A program made the position numbers and the translations under genes. The notes beneath the pieces were generated by a model. The model was not told the DNA's origin, made no database searches, and saw only the letters and a program-made list of their open reading frames with translations. Below are positions 13,912 to 15,626 of a DNA stretch of 15,626 nucleotides, piece after piece. Position 1 is the stretch's first letter. Each line of letters opens with the position of its first letter. The DNA is from an uncultured Clostridia bacterium (GTDB taxonomy: Bacteria; Bacillota; Clostridia; Lachnospirales; Lachnospiraceae), in assembly GCA_946186175.1 (NCBI GenBank), contig CAMHMG010000043.1, positions 1-15,626 of the forward strand, written 5' to 3'.

Positions 13912-15453
13912 CTAAATTTTCATCTTATCATTAACGATTGTCAAATGTCTCCGTGCACAAGGATAATCACCTTTTAGCTTAATCGCTTTGTCATATAATT
14001 TTGCCGCTTTATCATACTCTTTTTTCATTTCAGCAACCAATCCCATGCCAAAAAAGTATTCGAAGCACTGTAAGCACTCACACATAACACAAAGCTTACA
14101 CTGATTGATCTGATCAAAATATTTTTCAGCTTCATTGATCTCTCCTGCACACAGTTTTGCAATTCCAATATTGTATGACCACATAGGACGATATCTCAGA
14201 TCACTAAGTACTTCTTTTATACTTCTGAAAGAATCTTTTACATTATCAATATATTGTTCAGATTTAGCCTTAGCTTTATATTCAAAATCCATTTCAAAAG
14301 CTATTGTCATAGACATAAAATAAAGCTCTCTTTTTTCACGTGCAGAACTATTATCTGCGGTTAATTTTCCTTCCGCATAATCTATCATTTTTTCTGCCTT
14401 TTTCAATTCCCCCCTGTCTCTGTAATATTCAGCTATTCTTATCAATGATTTTACGGAAATATCCGGTCTTACCGGTCTCTTCCACCAGTTTAACACCTTC
14501 TTATAATAATATTCCGTTTTTGAGTCATCTCCTGACTGTCTGTACACATCAGCAATATCACAATATAACATAAGTATCTTTTCGTATGTTTTATTTTTTG
14601 ATTTGTCATCCTTTATTTTATCAAGTAAAGTATATTGTTTATTATTGTTTTTTCTATCTTCTATTATTTTTTCATAACACTTAACGGCTTTCTGATATTC
14701 ACCCTTTTTACAATATAGTTTGGCAACATTTTCTTTATAGCCAAAAAGATTATTGAATAGCTTTATCATTTTATTATATATATTTATTGCTTTGTCAAAT
14801 TCACCTCTGACTATATAGCATTCTGCAAGATTAAGATATGGTAAATGATCCTTTTTTTCATCAAGCTCTATAGCCTGTTCAAGAGGTAGAATCGCCTCGT
14901 CAATACGTCTAAGCTTTAGAAGAGCACAACCCCAATTATTATATGCATAATATGAGTTTTCATCTCTTTCTATAGCTTTTTTGCAATCATCAACAGCTAA
15001 ATCAAGTTCATAAATATCAATATACAGATTACCTCTTTCCATATATCCCTCCGCAGAATCAGTAATATCTATATATTCCGTAGCATATTTAATCCCCAGT
15101 CTGCTTTTATCCAGATCATGATCCCTGTTAGAAAGATAACTGTATAAAAACATAAGACGTCTCAATACGACTTGATATTCAGGATCTTTGTCATATGCGC
15201 CTTTATAACAAAACAGAGCATTTTTATAATCTTCGACTTTTTCATAACATATACCAAGTTTGGTCTGCATATACGGAGAGGGATTCTCTTTAAATAGTTT
15301 TCTGCATAATTTCAATGCCTCGCCAGTTTTGCCTGACTGATTATAAATATCAATTTTAAGATTTTGCAATGAATAATCGGGTTCATGAACAAGCAGATAA
15401 TCATCAATCACTTTAAGAGCTTTGTCATTATCATCCATATCCCAACATATCAA
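13912..15453 (-). CDS. Tetratricopeptide-repeat protein with a cysteine cluster (5' end uncertain)
   Basis: At least 513 residues, almost all helical TPR-like repeats (for example around residues 44-92, 136-165, 168-200, 203-232, 238-265, 292-322, 333-362 and 466-493). They carry the typical spacing of A, G, Y and P residues, as in AYNNWGCALLKLRRIDEAI. Such proteins are protein-protein interaction scaffolds. No signal peptide or membrane segment is seen. Near the C-terminus, five cysteines occur as CxxCxxCxCxxC (C452, C455, C458, C460, C463), which suggests a zinc or iron-sulfur site. The first usable start in this open stretch is a TTG at 15453 without a good ribosome binding site. The frame continues upstream with TPR-like coding sequence as far as an in-frame TGA at 15558-15556. 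The true start therefore probably lies beyond the window and this copy may be broken. It precedes hscC, which hints at a cochaperone or adaptor role (inference). Confidence 0.85.
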   Translation of the reverse strand: MICWDMDDNDKALKVIDDYLLVHEPDYSLQNLKIDIYNQSGKTGEALKLCRKLFKENPSPYMQTKLGICYEKVEDYKNALFCYKGAYDKDPEYQVVLRRLMFLYSYLSNRDHDLDKSRLGIKYATEYIDITDSAEGYMERGNLYIDIYELDLAVDDCKKAIERDENSYYAYNNWGCALLKLRRIDEAILPLEQAIELDEKKDHLPYLNLAECYIVRGEFDKAINIYNKMIKLFNNLFGYKENVAKLYCKKGEYQKAVKCYEKIIEDRKNNNKQYTLLDKIKDDKSKNKTYEKILMLYCDIADVYRQSGDDSKTEYYYKKVLNWWKRPVRPDISVKSLIRIAEYYRDRGELKKAEKMIDYAEGKLTADNSSAREKRELYFMSMTIAFEMDFEYKAKAKSEQYIDNVKDSFRSIKEVLSDLRYRPMWSYNIGIAKLCAGEINEAEKYFDQINQCKLCVMCECLQCFEYFFGMGLVAEMKKEYDKAAKLYDKAIKLKGDYPCARRHLTIVNDKMKI

Positions 15454-15626
15454 AGCATGCTCTCTGATTACGTCCTCATATTTTTCAATATCCGTAGGAT
15501 TATCTTCTGTTCTTTTGGAAATATCATCCTCTAGCTTAAGAATCCTTTCAAGACATCATTTAATATTATCCTTTGTAAAATTCTTATAATGAAGAACTCT
15601 GATCTCATACAATTTCAAAGAATCGC
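15454..15626 (-). pseudogene. Upstream part of the TPR reading frame, interrupted by an in-frame TGA
   Basis: The minus-strand frame of the TPR gene continues to the right edge. From 15625 to 15559 it reads DSLKLYEIRVLHYKNFTKDNIK, then TGA (15558-15556), then CLERILKLEDDISKRTED and on into the annotated part. Both sides have the same charged, helix-forming character, with no ribosome binding site or good start between them. This fits one longer gene with a nonsense codon (for example CGA to TGA) or a sequencing error. TGA acts as a normal stop elsewhere in the window (chemoreceptor and small conserved genes), so reassignment is unlikely. The piece is partial because the gene runs out of the window. 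Confidence 0.55.

Noticed and set aside
15556..15558. TGA read as an amino acid (altered genetic code)
   Set aside because: TGA ends the chemoreceptor and small conserved genes, and tryptophan is encoded by TGG throughout, so a global reassignment is not supported.
1..15626. Mobile elements, CRISPR arrays, tRNA genes
   Set aside because: No transposase, integrase or phage protein, no regularly spaced repeat-spacer array and no cloverleaf were seen.

Overview
This 15.6 kb window comes from a low-GC Firmicute, most likely a member of the Lachnospiraceae (Butyrivibrio/Roseburia-like). The basis is the low GC content, strong AGGAGG-type ribosome binding sites, the protein flavours, and the clpC - small protein - radA arrangement. 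The taxonomic call is an inference. Every convincing gene lies on the minus strand, so transcription runs from right to left. Several genes end in TGA, so the standard stop codons apply.

In transcription order, the right edge holds a tetratricopeptide-repeat (TPR) protein. Its reading frame runs off the window but is broken by an in-frame TGA. A 329-base gap follows, with an irregular stem-loop, a strong terminator hairpin and a possible promoter. Next is hscC, an Hsp70-family chaperone. Its TAG stop abuts the ATG of a degenerate-GGDEF/intact-EAL cyclic-di-GMP phosphodiesterase, so the two are probably translationally coupled.

A 181-base gap leads to three purine genes, purM, purN and purD (purM and purN overlap by 7 bases), covering three steps of IMP synthesis. 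Then comes a protein quality-control and DNA-repair block: clpC, a small conserved protein of unknown function, and radA. An array of four 13-bp units lies in front of clpC, where other Firmicutes carry CtsR sites and the ctsR-mcsA-mcsB genes. A compact hairpin precedes the radA ribosome binding site. The block is followed by a membrane chemoreceptor (methyl-accepting chemotaxis protein) with its own promoter and a clear terminator.

The left 390 bases hold no credible gene. They carry a near-consensus sigma-70 promoter with an A/T-rich upstream element, pointing left, followed by more than 350 bases of helix-rich untranslated RNA. The best guess is the leader of a ribosomal RNA operon whose 16S gene lies just outside the window; a free-standing structured RNA is the main alternative.

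Most of the window is ordinary housekeeping content. The parts deserving a second look are the RNA-like intergenic elements, the tandem repeat at clpC, the hscC-phosphodiesterase coupling, and the cysteine cluster and internal TGA in the TPR gene.
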